This document shows positions 8,736 to 15,862 of a stretch of 64,000 nucleotides of DNA, one piece after another (the first letter of the stretch is position 1; each line of letters begins with the position of its first letter). The stretch is from the NCBI RefSeq assembly GCF_011067745.1, contig NZ_JAAMPJ010000003.1, forward strand, positions 186,001 through 250,000, written 5' to 3'. The translations under genes and the position numbers were made by a program. Origin of the DNA: Lentzea alba (GTDB taxonomy: Bacteria > Actinomycetota > Actinomycetes > Mycobacteriales > Pseudonocardiaceae). The notes under the pieces are model-generated. The model was not told the origin of the DNA. It was given only the letters and a program-made list of their open reading frames with translations, and did no database searches.

Positions 8736-9578
8736 GTGACGAAAAGCCTGACGGTCTGCTCCTCGCACCTGATCACCCTGCCCAGCGCTCCCCACGGCCC
8801 GGTCCGCGCGGCGATCGCGACGGCCCGCGAGGCAGTGTCGGCATTCGACCCGGAACTGGTGGTCTTCTTCGGCACCGACCACCGCCGTGCGTTCCGTTCG
8901 GTCGTCCCCACCTTCGCCGTGGTTCTGGAAGCAACGGCCCGAGGCGACGTCGCCGGCCCTGTCGGCACGTACGACGTGCCTGCTGCTTCGGGACGTGATC
9001 TGGTGGCCGATCTCGTGGCGCACGACTTCGACATCGCCACCGCCTACCGTGCGGAGCTGGACCACGCGTTCGGCCACACGACCCGGGACCTGCTGGGGTC
9101 GATCGACGCCAAGCCGGTGTTGCCGGTCTTCATCAACTGCGCCTCGCCGCCGCACGCCTCCTTCCGCCGCGCGGCGTCGCTGGGACGCCGCGTCGGCGAG
9201 TTCTTCGCTGATCAGCGCGTGCTGTACGTCGGCTCGGGCGGCCTGGCGCACGACCTGCCGGGTTTCCGCGAACCCGAGACGGGCGCGGTGCTCACGGAGG
9301 AGGAGCGCCAGGCGTGGATCAAGTCGGTCAACGAGCGCGCACGGTCCGAGGGCACGATCCGGGACCTGGTGCGCACGTGGGACGAGGCCTTCCTGGCCGG
9401 CGTCGGCGGCACGTCCTGGGAGTGGCTCGACTCGATCGGCACCGACCTGGTCTCGCGGGCCGGCAACGGCGCCGCCGAGTGCCTCACCTGGACGGCCGCC
9501 TGGGCCGCCGGTGGGCAGGCCCTGACGACGCTGGCGCACGAGTTCGACACCAACGGCCGCGCGGTCGCGATGTCCTGA
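8736..9578 (+). CDS. Class III extradiol ring-cleavage dioxygenase (MhpB/LigB type)
   Basis: 280 residues from a GTG at 8736. There is no Shine-Dalgarno; TAAACT (8724-8729) ends six bases before the GTG, so the mRNA is probably leaderless. The N-terminal SSHLITLPSAPHGP, the FFGTDHRRAF loop, VLPVFINCASPP and YVGSGGLAHDLPG match the LigB superfamily, closest to 2,3-dihydroxyphenylpropionate 1,2-dioxygenase. Members use Fe(II) to open catechol rings between C2 and C3. It is shorter than typical MhpB (about 314 residues) and stands alone, with no hydratase or hydrolase beside it, so the substrate is unknown; some homologues act in natural-product pathways. Confidence 0.8.
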   Translation: MTKSLTVCSSHLITLPSAPHGPVRAAIATAREAVSAFDPELVVFFGTDHRRAFRSVVPTFAVVLEATARGDVAGPVGTYDVPAASGRDLVADLVAHDFDIATAYRAELDHAFGHTTRDLLGSIDAKPVLPVFINCASPPHASFRRAASLGRRVGEFFADQRVLYVGSGGLAHDLPGFREPETGAVLTEEERQAWIKSVNERARSEGTIRDLVRTWDEAFLAGVGGTSWEWLDSIGTDLVSRAGNGAAECLTWTAAWAAGGQALTTLAHEFDTNGRAVAMS

Positions 9579-9582
9579 CTCT

Positions 9583-9831
9583 TCAAGTCGGCGGCGCCTC
9601 CACGGTGCTGAGCGCGTCGGCCTCGGCCAGGTACAGGCGGCCGAGGTCGATGAGGAGCGTGCCGAGCTCGCGGTAGTGCTCCGCGCGTTCCACATCAGGA
9701 ATGAGGCCGCACGTGCGCAACATATTCTGTGCGAGCAACTCGCCGAACTGTGGATAAGTCTTCACCACCTCACGCGAGAGGCGTTGAAGAGATACGCGCA
9801 GCAGGTCCTCCGTCAGGATTTCCGCGGCCAT
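9583..9831 (-). CDS. Small helical protein, unrecognised
   Basis: 82 residues (MAAEILTEDLLRVSLQRLSR to VEAPPT) from an ATG at 9831 with GAGGGGAT eight bases upstream, inside the 3' end of the preceding gene (19-bp overlap), which implies translational coupling. It is predicted mostly helical, with one cysteine and no signal or membrane segment. Codon use fits its neighbours. Its position next to a zinc-binding protein and an XRE/DUF397 pair suggests a regulatory accessory role, but no function can be assigned. Confidence 0.6.
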   Translation of the reverse strand: MAAEILTEDLLRVSLQRLSREVVKTYPQFGELLAQNMLRTCGLIPDVERAEHYRELGTLLIDLGRLYLAEADALSTVEAPPT

Positions 9832-10025
9832 GGCAGGATCCCCTCGTTCTCGCGCCAGACGCCGTCGCAATCCCAGCACGTCGGCCAGACGTTCTTCTCG
9901 CGCCACAAGCTCACCTGGTGCGGCACAACGGGATTGCCGCACAACGTCTCGACGAGCTGCCCCCTGGTCAGCTCGTCGGGGATGGCGTGACGTCGCCCCT
10001 CGTGGGGCATCCAACGGAACTTCAC
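9813..10025 (-). CDS. Small putative zinc-binding protein
   Basis: 70 residues from a GTG at 10025 (MKFRWMPHEGRRHAIPDE). It carries His in RRHAIP, Cys in ETLCGNPV, and a WPTCWDCDGVW pair: an H/C-x-C-C pattern seen in short actinobacterial zinc-finger-like proteins that sit beside XRE/DUF5753 regulators. There is no clear Shine-Dalgarno. It is divergent from the XRE gene at 10129 and overlaps the 82-residue gene downstream. Metal binding is inferred from residue spacing only. Confidence 0.6.
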   Translation of the reverse strand: MKFRWMPHEGRRHAIPDELTRGQLVETLCGNPVVPHQVSLWREKNVWPTCWDCDGVWRENEGILPWPRKS

Positions 10026-10128
10026 CTATTTATCGTGCAGCTTGGACGGACTCCAAGCTAACGCCCTTTTGGGTTGTGTTGCCGTCAAACGTTCTGGAAT
10101 GCCCGAGAATGGGTCTACCTTCCTCGCC

Positions 10129-10959
10129 ATGCCGAAAAGATTCTCCACTGCAAGAGGTCGTGAGTTCGGCGACGGCCTCCGTGCGGCGATCGCCCGCACA
10201 GGTATGACCGCACGCGCTTTGGCCGAGGTTCTGGGCTGGCAGGAGGCCAAGCTCTCGGACCTCGTCAACGGCAAGGGTGGGGCGACCGAACTGGAGCTCG
10301 CGCTGCTGCTGGGGGTGTGCCGGACGCCGCCCGAGGAGCGCGACCACCTGCTGGCGTTGTTCAACGAGGCCAACCTCAAGGGCTGGTGGCAGGACCACGG
10401 GGCGTGCACGCCGATCCGGCCGCGCACGTTGATCGAGCACGAGCGCACCGCGAAGAAGCTGATCAGCTGGCAGGTGTCGCTGGTGCACGCGTTGATCCAG
10501 CTGCCGGAGTACGCGCGGGCTGAAATCGCGGCGAGTGCGAACGTGCCCGAGGACGAGATCGAGGAGCGCGTGCACGCCCGCATTGAGCGGCAGATGGTGC
10601 TGGGCAGCGGATTGAAGTGCCACTTCTACCTTCACGAGGCGGCGCTGTTGCCGCCGATCGGCGGGCACGAGGCCATGGAAGCGCAGTTGGAGCACCTGCT
10701 GAAGATGGCGGCGCGTTCTTACGTCGAGCTCCGGATCGTGCCGTTCTCGGTCGGCGCTCATGCGGGACTCGCGGGGTCGTTCGACATGTTGACGTTCCAC
10801 AAGTACGAGCCGGTCGTGTTCATGGACAGCGAGAACTCGAGCCTGATCATCGAGGCGCCGCCGGCCGTGAAGTCGTACGAGCGGGTGTTGGAGGCGCTCG
10901 ATGAGATCGCCTTGGATGCGGAACAATCGAAAGGACTCGTCAAGAGGCTGCTGACATGA
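10129..10959 (+). CDS. XRE-family regulator with DUF5753
   Basis: 276 residues starting at ATG 10129 (MPKRFSTARGREFGDGLRAA). A TANNNT box (TACCTT, 10116-10121) lies exactly seven bases before the ATG with no Shine-Dalgarno, so translation is probably leaderless. An N-terminal helix-turn-helix (~25-75; LAEVLGWQEAKLSDLVNGKG) is followed by the DUF5753 ligand/partner domain (~95-270), which includes the conserved ELRIVPFSVGAHAGLAGSF. Such proteins pair with DUF397 partners and are widespread in streptomycete-like actinomycetes, where some pairs act in development or as toxin-antitoxin-like modules. The DUF397 gene follows 10 bp downstream. Confidence 0.9.
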   Translation: MPKRFSTARGREFGDGLRAAIARTGMTARALAEVLGWQEAKLSDLVNGKGGATELELALLLGVCRTPPEERDHLLALFNEANLKGWWQDHGACTPIRPRTLIEHERTAKKLISWQVSLVHALIQLPEYARAEIAASANVPEDEIEERVHARIERQMVLGSGLKCHFYLHEAALLPPIGGHEAMEAQLEHLLKMAARSYVELRIVPFSVGAHAGLAGSFDMLTFHKYEPVVFMDSENSSLIIEAPPAVKSYERVLEALDEIALDAEQSKGLVKRLLT

Positions 10960-10969
10960 GGAGACACCG

Positions 10970-11131
10970 ATGGCCGAGTGGCGCAAGAGTTCCCGTAGCG
11001 CGAACGCAGGCAATTGTGTGGAAGTCGCCATCGGTGTCGGTGTCCGGGACAGCAAGGCGCCCACCGCGCACGTAGAGGTGGGCGCTGAGGCTTGGGTCGC
11101 GTTCCTCGCGGAGGTCGCGCGGGCGCGCTGA
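10970..11131 (+). CDS. DUF397 protein
   Basis: 53 residues from ATG 10970, with GAGGAG (10958-10963) overlapping the stop of the XRE gene, so the two are co-translated. The sequence MAEWRKSSRSANAGNCVEVA followed by VRDSK and a final AWVAFLAEV is the standard DUF397 pattern. These small proteins are the usual partners of DUF5753 XRE regulators; binding between the two products is inferred from family knowledge. Confidence 0.92.
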   Translation: MAEWRKSSRSANAGNCVEVAIGVGVRDSKAPTAHVEVGAEAWVAFLAEVARAR

Positions 11132-11157
11132 GAAGCGCGGTCGTTACCATCCGAACC

Positions 11158-12015
11158 ATGACCATGCCCGCAGCGATCGAAGCCGTCCGCGCCGCGTTCA
11201 TCGGGCTCGCCGCGGAGGAGTTCGACCTGCCGCCGCGGCTCGCGTTCAGCGAGAGCGGCTCGCTCGTGATGGCGGTGCACCACCGGCCGAGCAGGTCCAC
11301 GGCGGTCAAGGTGATCAGCATCGAGATCGAGCGGGATCCGGTGATCACGGGCACCGTGGTGTACTCGCATCCGGAGGGGCAGTTCGTCACGGACGCGGTG
11401 CCGCTCACGACGCTGCGGACCGGGGCTGTCGTCGGGGTGGCAACGGATTTGCTGGCCGATGAGGACGCCTCGCACCTGGCGCTGCTGGGTGCCGGGGCGC
11501 AGGCCGCGGATCAGGTGCGGGCCGTGCACGCGGTGCGGCCGTTGAAGAAGCTCGTCGTGTTCAACCGCAACGCCGAGAAGGCCGAGGCGTTGCTGGAGAG
11601 CTTGCAGGACGAGCTGCCGGACACGGTGATGGACGTGGAGCTCAACGCGGAGGAGGCGGTTCGGGACGCGGACGTCGTGTGTTGTGCGACGGCGTCGACG
11701 GTGCCGCTGTTCTCGTGCGACGCGCTCAAGGAACGGGTGCACGTCAACGCGATCGGGTCGTACCGGCCGGTGATGCGGGAGCTGCCGGAGAACCTGCTCG
11801 CCACCGCGGAAGTCGTTGTGGTGGACCAGGTCGAGGCGGCGCTGAGCGAGGCAGGGGAGATCATCCGGGCAGTCCAGAGCGGCGTGCTCAGACTTGAGTC
11901 GCTCGTCGAACTCGGTGCGGCGCTGGGAAATCCGCCTCTCAGGCAAGGCCGGACGGTGTTCAAGTCGGTCGGCGTGGCGGTGCAGGACTGGGCGGTCGCC
12001 CGCCTTCTCGCGTAG
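11158..12015 (+). CDS. Ornithine cyclodeaminase / mu-crystallin family protein
   Basis: 285 residues from ATG 11158. TACCAT (11145-11150) ends seven bases before the ATG and no Shine-Dalgarno is present, so it is probably leaderless. The N-terminal half matches the substrate domain (PPRLAFSESGSLVMAVHHRP), and LLGAGAQAADQVRAV followed by VVFNRNAEKAEALL is the Rossmann NAD-binding site. DVVCCATASTVPLF and HVNAIGSYRPVMREL are family landmarks. Family members deaminate ornithine to proline or reduce ketimines/alanine-type substrates. At 285 residues it is shorter than usual (320-350), lacking some N-terminal sequence, so activity is uncertain. Confidence 0.85.
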   Translation: MTMPAAIEAVRAAFIGLAAEEFDLPPRLAFSESGSLVMAVHHRPSRSTAVKVISIEIERDPVITGTVVYSHPEGQFVTDAVPLTTLRTGAVVGVATDLLADEDASHLALLGAGAQAADQVRAVHAVRPLKKLVVFNRNAEKAEALLESLQDELPDTVMDVELNAEEAVRDADVVCCATASTVPLFSCDALKERVHVNAIGSYRPVMRELPENLLATAEVVVVDQVEAALSEAGEIIRAVQSGVLRLESLVELGAALGNPPLRQGRTVFKSVGVAVQDWAVARLLA

Positions 12016-12026
12016 CCCTGACGCGA

Positions 12027-12067
12027 AACGGCGCTTTTGCGGACCTCAGGTCCACAAAAGCGCCGTT
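12027..12067. repeat. Dispersed palindrome, copy 1, acting as terminator
   Basis: A 20-bp arm pair (12027-12046 / 12048-12067) with one mismatch lies between convergent genes. Its core GCTTTTG-y-GGACC recurs in the palindrome at 53166-53218, and the 27776 element has the same plan. Confidence 0.75.
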
Positions 12068-12081
12068 CCCAGCAGGGATTC

Positions 12082-13302
12082 TCAGACCTGCCACTTCTGG
12101 TTCGCTCCGCCGCCGCACTCCCAGATCTGGAGTCTGGTGCCGTTGGCGGAGGAGTTGCCCGTGGCGTCCAGGCACTTGTTGGCCTGAGGGTTCACGATGT
12201 CCTGAGCCCCGCTGACGGCCCATTGCTGGGCGCCGGTGCCGTTGCAGTCCCAGAGCTGGACCGCTGTGCCGTTGGCGACGTTGCCGCCGGACACGTCCAT
12301 GCACTTGCCCAGCGCGCGGATCGTGCCGTCACCGGGACGGCTCCACTTCTGGGCGTTGTTGCCGTTGCAGTCGGTGATCTGGATGGGCGTGCCGTTGGCG
12401 GTGTTCGCCCCGGCCACGTCGACGCACTTGCCGCCGATGCCGCGGATCTCCGTGCCACCGCCGGGTGGCGGGCTGTCGTTGGAGACGCGGACCCAGTCGA
12501 CCACGAGCTGCTGCGGGAACGTCGTGCTGCCGTCCGGGTAGCCCGGCCACTCACCACCGACCGCGAGGTTGATGATGATGAAGAACGGCTTGTTGAACAC
12601 CCACTGCCGGCCGCCGAGGTCGGCGGGTGTCTTGCGGCCGTAGACGTTGCCGTCCACCGACCACACGATCTCGCCCGGCCGCCAGTCGACGGCGAAGTTG
12701 TGGAAGCCGTCGGCGAAGTTCGGGCCGTTGTACTGGTGGAGCAGGCCGCCGGAACCGCTGTAGCCGGGGCCGTGGATCGTGCCGTACACGGTGTTCGTCT
12801 GGTGTCCCAGGAACTCCATGATGTCGATCTCGCCCGAACCGGGCCACGGGTTGCCGGTGTTGATGTCGGCACCCAGCATCCAGAAGGCCGGCCAGATGCC
12901 CTTGCCGCGCGGCATCTTCATGCGCGCTTCGAACCGGCCGTAGGTCTGGGTGAACTTCCCGGCGGTGTTGATCCGGGCACTCGTGTACTCGCAACGGCCG
13001 TACCAGCAGTTGTAGTTGCCGGGGTTCTCGCGCTTGGCGGTGATCACGAGGTTGCCCTGGCCGTCGTGCACCGCGTTCGAGGTACCCGCCTGGTACCACT
13101 GAGACTCTCGGTTGTTGCCGTTGTTGTTCCCGACTTCCATTTGCCACTTGCCGCCGTCGACACCGGTGCCGGCGGGGGCGTTGAACTCGTCGGCCCAGGT
13201 CACCGCCGCGTTGGCAGGGGGAGCTTGGCTGGTGGTGGCGACGGTGATCCCTGCTGCCACCAACAAGGCGGCAGCGAGGGCCGTCCCGATGCGTCGCTGC
13301 AT
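12082..13302 (-). CDS. Secreted GH16 endo-beta-glucanase with ricin-type lectin domain
   Basis: 406 residues from ATG 13302 with GGAAAGG upstream. Signal peptide 1-32 (ends PPANA). The GH16 catalytic domain (~34-265) contains GEIDIMEFLG with the nucleophile Glu158, Asp160 and acid/base Glu163, and the WPAFWML and HNFAVDW segments, as in bacterial laminarinases (beta-1,3-glucanases). A short proline/glycine linker leads to a three-unit ricin lectin (~280-406; repeated DCNGNNAQKW-type motifs). It should hydrolyse beta-1,3(-1,4)-glucans outside the cell, such as fungal wall glucan. A promoter and LacI-type palindromes lie upstream (13349-13420), consistent with sugar-responsive control. Confidence 0.93.
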   Translation of the reverse strand: MQRRIGTALAAALLVAAGITVATTSQAPPANAAVTWADEFNAPAGTGVDGGKWQMEVGNNNGNNRESQWYQAGTSNAVHDGQGNLVITAKRENPGNYNCWYGRCEYTSARINTAGKFTQTYGRFEARMKMPRGKGIWPAFWMLGADINTGNPWPGSGEIDIMEFLGHQTNTVYGTIHGPGYSGSGGLLHQYNGPNFADGFHNFAVDWRPGEIVWSVDGNVYGRKTPADLGGRQWVFNKPFFIIINLAVGGEWPGYPDGSTTFPQQLVVDWVRVSNDSPPPGGGTEIRGIGGKCVDVAGANTANGTPIQITDCNGNNAQKWSRPGDGTIRALGKCMDVSGGNVANGTAVQLWDCNGTGAQQWAVSGAQDIVNPQANKCLDATGNSSANGTRLQIWECGGGANQKWQV

Positions 13303-13348
13303 CGAACCGACCTTTCCGGGTGTTTAGTTGTGCGCCCAGTGGTTCGGA

Positions 13349-13377
13349 AGTGTTGTCACGCCGTGACTGTCGGTCAA
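13349..13377 (-). promoter_or_regulatory. Sigma-70-type promoter of the GH16 gene
   Basis: Reading leftward: -35 TTGACC (13377-13372), 17-bp spacer, -10 AACACT (13354-13349). The start codon is at 13302, giving a leader of about 40 nt with GGAAAGG. An AAACGTTT palindrome (13383-13390) touches the upstream edge. Confidence 0.5.
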
Positions 13378-13406
13378 CGTGTAAACGTTTTCGGCTTTTA
13401 CTCAGG

Positions 13407-13420
13407 TGAGAGCGCTCTCA
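13407..13420. promoter_or_regulatory. CebR/LacI-type operator
   Basis: TGAGAGCGCTCTCA is a perfect 14-bp palindrome that differs from the CebR/CelR operator TGGGAGCGCTCCCA by one symmetrical change in each half. It is 105 bp upstream of the GH16 start. A cellobiose- or laminaribiose-responsive LacI repressor encoded elsewhere is the likely binder. Confidence 0.55.
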
Positions 13421-13463
13421 AGGCAGGTTTTCCCGGTCCTTTTCCCGGTCCTTGACAGCTGAG

Positions 13464-13478
13464 GCTAATGGCATTAGC
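13464..13478. promoter_or_regulatory. Operator overlapping the tetR promoter
   Basis: GCTAATG-G-CATTAGC is a perfect 7+1+7 inverted repeat. It overlaps the probable -10 TAGCTT (13475-13480), which ends seven bases before the ATG of the TetR gene, so binding by the TetR product would block its own transcription. Confidence 0.6.
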
Positions 13479-13487
13479 TTTTGGGCT

Positions 13488-14048
13488 ATGGCCGTTCGCC
13501 CACGTCTCACCACCGCCAAGGTCGTGGACGCCGCGCTGGAGCTGGTCGACGAGCAGGGCGTCGAAGGACTGACGCTCGCCGCCGTCGCCGCTCGCACCGG
13601 TGTCGCCACGCCCTCGCTGTACAAGCACGTCGCGAGCCTCGCCGAGCTGCGAGGTCACGTCGGCGTGCGGGTGCTGGAGGAGATGACCGCCCGGTTCACC
13701 GAGAAGGTTCTGGGCCGGGCGGGCGACGAGGCCGTGGCAGCGCTCATGCACGCGTATCGCGAGTACGTGAAAGAACACCCGAAGCGCTACGCGGCCATGC
13801 CGATGGACCCGCTGCACGACGAACTGCAGCAGGCCGCCGGGATGAAGCTCGTGGAGGTCATGCTCGCGACGCTGCGGCAGTACGGCCTGGAGGGCTCCGC
13901 GGCCATCCACGCCACGCGCCGCCTGCGGGTGATCGTGCACGGCTTCGCGTCGATCGAGGCCGGTGGCGGGTTCGGCCTGCCGGAAGGCCTCGACGACACC
14001 TACGACCAGCTCGTCCGGATGTACCTCACCGACCTCAGGGGGCAATGA
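13488..14048 (+). CDS. TetR-family regulator with WHG-type C-terminal domain
   Basis: 186 residues from ATG 13488, probably leaderless (see the operator at 13464). The helix-turn-helix is at ~20-50 (LAAVAARTGVATPSLYKHV), and the C-terminal ligand domain has the hydrophobic, helical WHG layout with VHGFASIEAGGGFGLPEGLD near the end. It overlaps or abuts the membrane-protein gene at 14048 (shared ATGA), so the two form an operon and the membrane protein is the probable co-regulated effector. Confidence 0.88.
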   Translation: MAVRPRLTTAKVVDAALELVDEQGVEGLTLAAVAARTGVATPSLYKHVASLAELRGHVGVRVLEEMTARFTEKVLGRAGDEAVAALMHAYREYVKEHPKRYAAMPMDPLHDELQQAAGMKLVEVMLATLRQYGLEGSAAIHATRRLRVIVHGFASIEAGGGFGLPEGLDDTYDQLVRMYLTDLRGQ

Positions 14049-14611
14049 TGAAGTGGACGCTCACCACCGCAGGCCTGCTTTTCCTGCTGTACCCCGTCTT
14101 CAGACCGTGGGAGGACGAAACGACGACGGCCGGTGCCGCGGCCGCGATGGGATCGCCGGCGTGGGTCGCGTCGCACCTGTTCGCCATGATCGGGTTCATC
14201 CTGGTGCCGATCGCGCTGCTGGAGATCCACCGCACCGCCGCGATCACGTTCTGGGTCGGCGCCGGGCTCACGCTTCCCTATTACGGCGCCGAGGACTTCG
14301 GCCTGCACGAGATCGCCGCGCAACCGAACATCCTCGAGCTCGCCGAGTCGGTGCGCTACAACCCCGTCGCCGTCACGACTTTCGCCGTCGGACTGGTGAC
14401 GATGGGCGTCGCCGCAGTCATGGTCGCGCTCAAACTCCGCACGCTACCGGCGATCCTGTTCGCGGCCGGGTTCGCGTTGTTCCTGCCGCAGTTCTTCACG
14501 CCACCCGCGATCCGCATCGCCCACGGCGTGCTCATGATCGTCGGTTGCGTGTGGCTGGCGTGGGACTCAGCGCGCAGTGAGGCGAAAGACCCTCAGCTCG
14601 CGGCCTCCTGA
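14048..14611 (+). CDS. Small integral membrane protein, unrecognised
   Basis: 187 residues. Two ATGs (14045, 14048) are possible; 14048 is better spaced from AGGGGG and its A overlaps the tetR stop. Five or six hydrophobic segments are visible (LLFLLYPVF, HLFAMIGFILVPIALL, AAITFWVGAGLTLPYY, AVTTFAVGLVTMGVAAVMV, AILFAAGFALFLPQFF, GVLMIVGCVWLAW). No transporter or enzyme motif was found. It is co-transcribed with the TetR regulator, so it may respond to whatever ligand that protein senses. Its 3' end overlaps the convergent gene at 14567 by 45 bp. Confidence 0.75.
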   Translation: MKWTLTTAGLLFLLYPVFRPWEDETTTAGAAAAMGSPAWVASHLFAMIGFILVPIALLEIHRTAAITFWVGAGLTLPYYGAEDFGLHEIAAQPNILELAESVRYNPVAVTTFAVGLVTMGVAAVMVALKLRTLPAILFAAGFALFLPQFFTPPAIRIAHGVLMIVGCVWLAWDSARSEAKDPQLAAS

Positions 14612-14989
14612 CCGCTTCACGTAGTCCTCGAACGCGGGCCAGGCCGCCACCATCGTGCGCCAGGCGGCCTCGCGCTCGGCCCCTTCGAGCAGGGTGCCCC
14701 GCACGTCACGGACCTCACCGCGCACGTTCACCTGGATGTCCGGGTTCTTCAACAGGTTCGCGGTCCACGCCGGGTGGTGCGGCTTGCCCCAGTTCGAACC
14801 GACGACCAGCATCGAGGAACCGTCGGCCACGTACTGGACCTGGTTCTCGCGCCGCTCACCGGACCTGGCGCCGACGGTGATCAGCGTGAGGCCGGTCTGC
14901 TTGCTGAACGAGACGAGGGTGACCTTGCCGCCGGTCAGCTTGTACAACAGGCGGTCGGTGCCGATCACTGCCTTCTCCAGCAACGACAT
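14567..14989 (-). CDS. Deazaflavin (F420)-dependent nitroreductase-family protein
   Basis: 140 residues from ATG 14989. It has the DDN-family landmarks LITVGARSGERRENQVQYV, MLVVGSNWGKPHHPAWTANL and DIQVNVRGE. Relatives bind F420H2 (or a flavin or quinone) and reduce quinones or nitro compounds. The start codon directly abuts the stop of the upstream LuxR-type gene, so they form a two-gene operon. Confidence 0.9.
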   Translation of the reverse strand: MSLLEKAVIGTDRLLYKLTGGKVTLVSFSKQTGLTLITVGARSGERRENQVQYVADGSSMLVVGSNWGKPHHPAWTANLLKNPDIQVNVRGEVRDVRGTLLEGAEREAAWRTMVAAWPAFEDYVKRSGGRELRVFRLTAR

Positions 14990-15769
14990 TCAGAGCGCTC
15001 CCGTCGACCTCGCCGCGTGGACCGCGGCGGTTCTGTTGTGCACCCCCAGTTTGCGCATCGCGCCCCGGAGGTAGGCCTTGACGGTTTCGGTGCTCAACCC
15101 GAGCTCGGCGGCGATCTCCCGGTTGGACGCACCGACCGCGGCCAGCCGAAGCGTATCGAGTTCGCGTGGCGTCAGTCCGGTGGGGACGCTGACGGGAGCG
15201 TCACCGCCGAGATCCTGGTGGACCTTGCGCAGGCGTTCGCGCAACGCGGGATCCCCGACGAGCTTGGCGACCTCGGCCAGTTCGCGAAGTGCGGCCTGTG
15301 TGTGCAGAGTGGGCATGTCCAGGTCCTGTGCGAAGCCTTGGGCGATGGCGCCGGCCATCCTGATGGCCCGGTCGCCGACGGTCGCCTGCCCGCGCACGGC
15401 CCCGTAGAGCACGCCGTGCACGGTGCCGCGCACCGCGACCGGGTAGGCGAACACCGAGGTCAGGCGTTCGTCGACGACCACCATCTGGTCGAACTCGTGG
15501 GTGATCGCGCGGGTCGAGGCGTAGTCGTTCACCCGCACGGCCGTGCCCATCGCGATCGCCGTGCCTCCCAGGCCACGGCCGGTGCCGACGCGCAGTCCGT
15601 GCAACGACCTGCCGTGCGTGCCGTAGAAGCTGCTCAGCACCAGGTCACGGCCGGACGTGACGGCACCGCCGAACACGACGGGCAACCCGGTGGCTCGGCG
15701 GAGCACGTCCAGGCGTTGCGGCAGCAGCGCCTGAAAACGGTCTGGCAGCACGGTGGCAGTGTCACCCAC
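14990..15769 (-). CDS. GAF-LuxR transcriptional regulator
   Basis: 259 residues from GTG 15769, chosen for its GGGGG site eight bases upstream; the reading frame extends far upstream but without coding character. The N-terminal two-thirds is GAF-like (GLPVVFGGAV, SFYGTHGRSLHGLRVG, ITHEFDQMVVVDERLTSVFA). The C-terminal LuxR helix-turn-helix spans ~195-255 (LTPRELDTLRLAAVGASNRE, then EIAAELGLSTETVKAYL). Homologues regulate adjacent CoA-ligase/SDR lipid or aromatic catabolic genes, which fits its divergence from the acyl-CoA synthetase at 15863 and operon with the F420-type reductase. Confidence 0.88.
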   Translation of the reverse strand: MGDTATVLPDRFQALLPQRLDVLRRATGLPVVFGGAVTSGRDLVLSSFYGTHGRSLHGLRVGTGRGLGGTAIAMGTAVRVNDYASTRAITHEFDQMVVVDERLTSVFAYPVAVRGTVHGVLYGAVRGQATVGDRAIRMAGAIAQGFAQDLDMPTLHTQAALRELAEVAKLVGDPALRERLRKVHQDLGGDAPVSVPTGLTPRELDTLRLAAVGASNREIAAELGLSTETVKAYLRGAMRKLGVHNRTAAVHAARSTGAL

Positions 15770-15786
15770 GGCCGCACCCCCGAAAA

Positions 15787-15798
15787 GGGGTGCACCCC
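15787..15798. promoter_or_regulatory. Palindrome in the luxR / acyl-CoA synthetase control region
   Basis: GGGGTGCACCCC is a perfect 12-bp palindrome midway between the divergent starts (15769 and 15863), flanked by a second C5/G5 hairpin (15796-15810). It is the best candidate operator for the GAF-LuxR regulator; no binding data can be inferred from sequence alone. Confidence 0.4.
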
Positions 15799-15862
15799 CA
15801 TCCGGGGGTATCCGGCGGCCTCGGTCCTCCGCACCCTCTTGTGCCAGTGAAGGAGGCCACCG

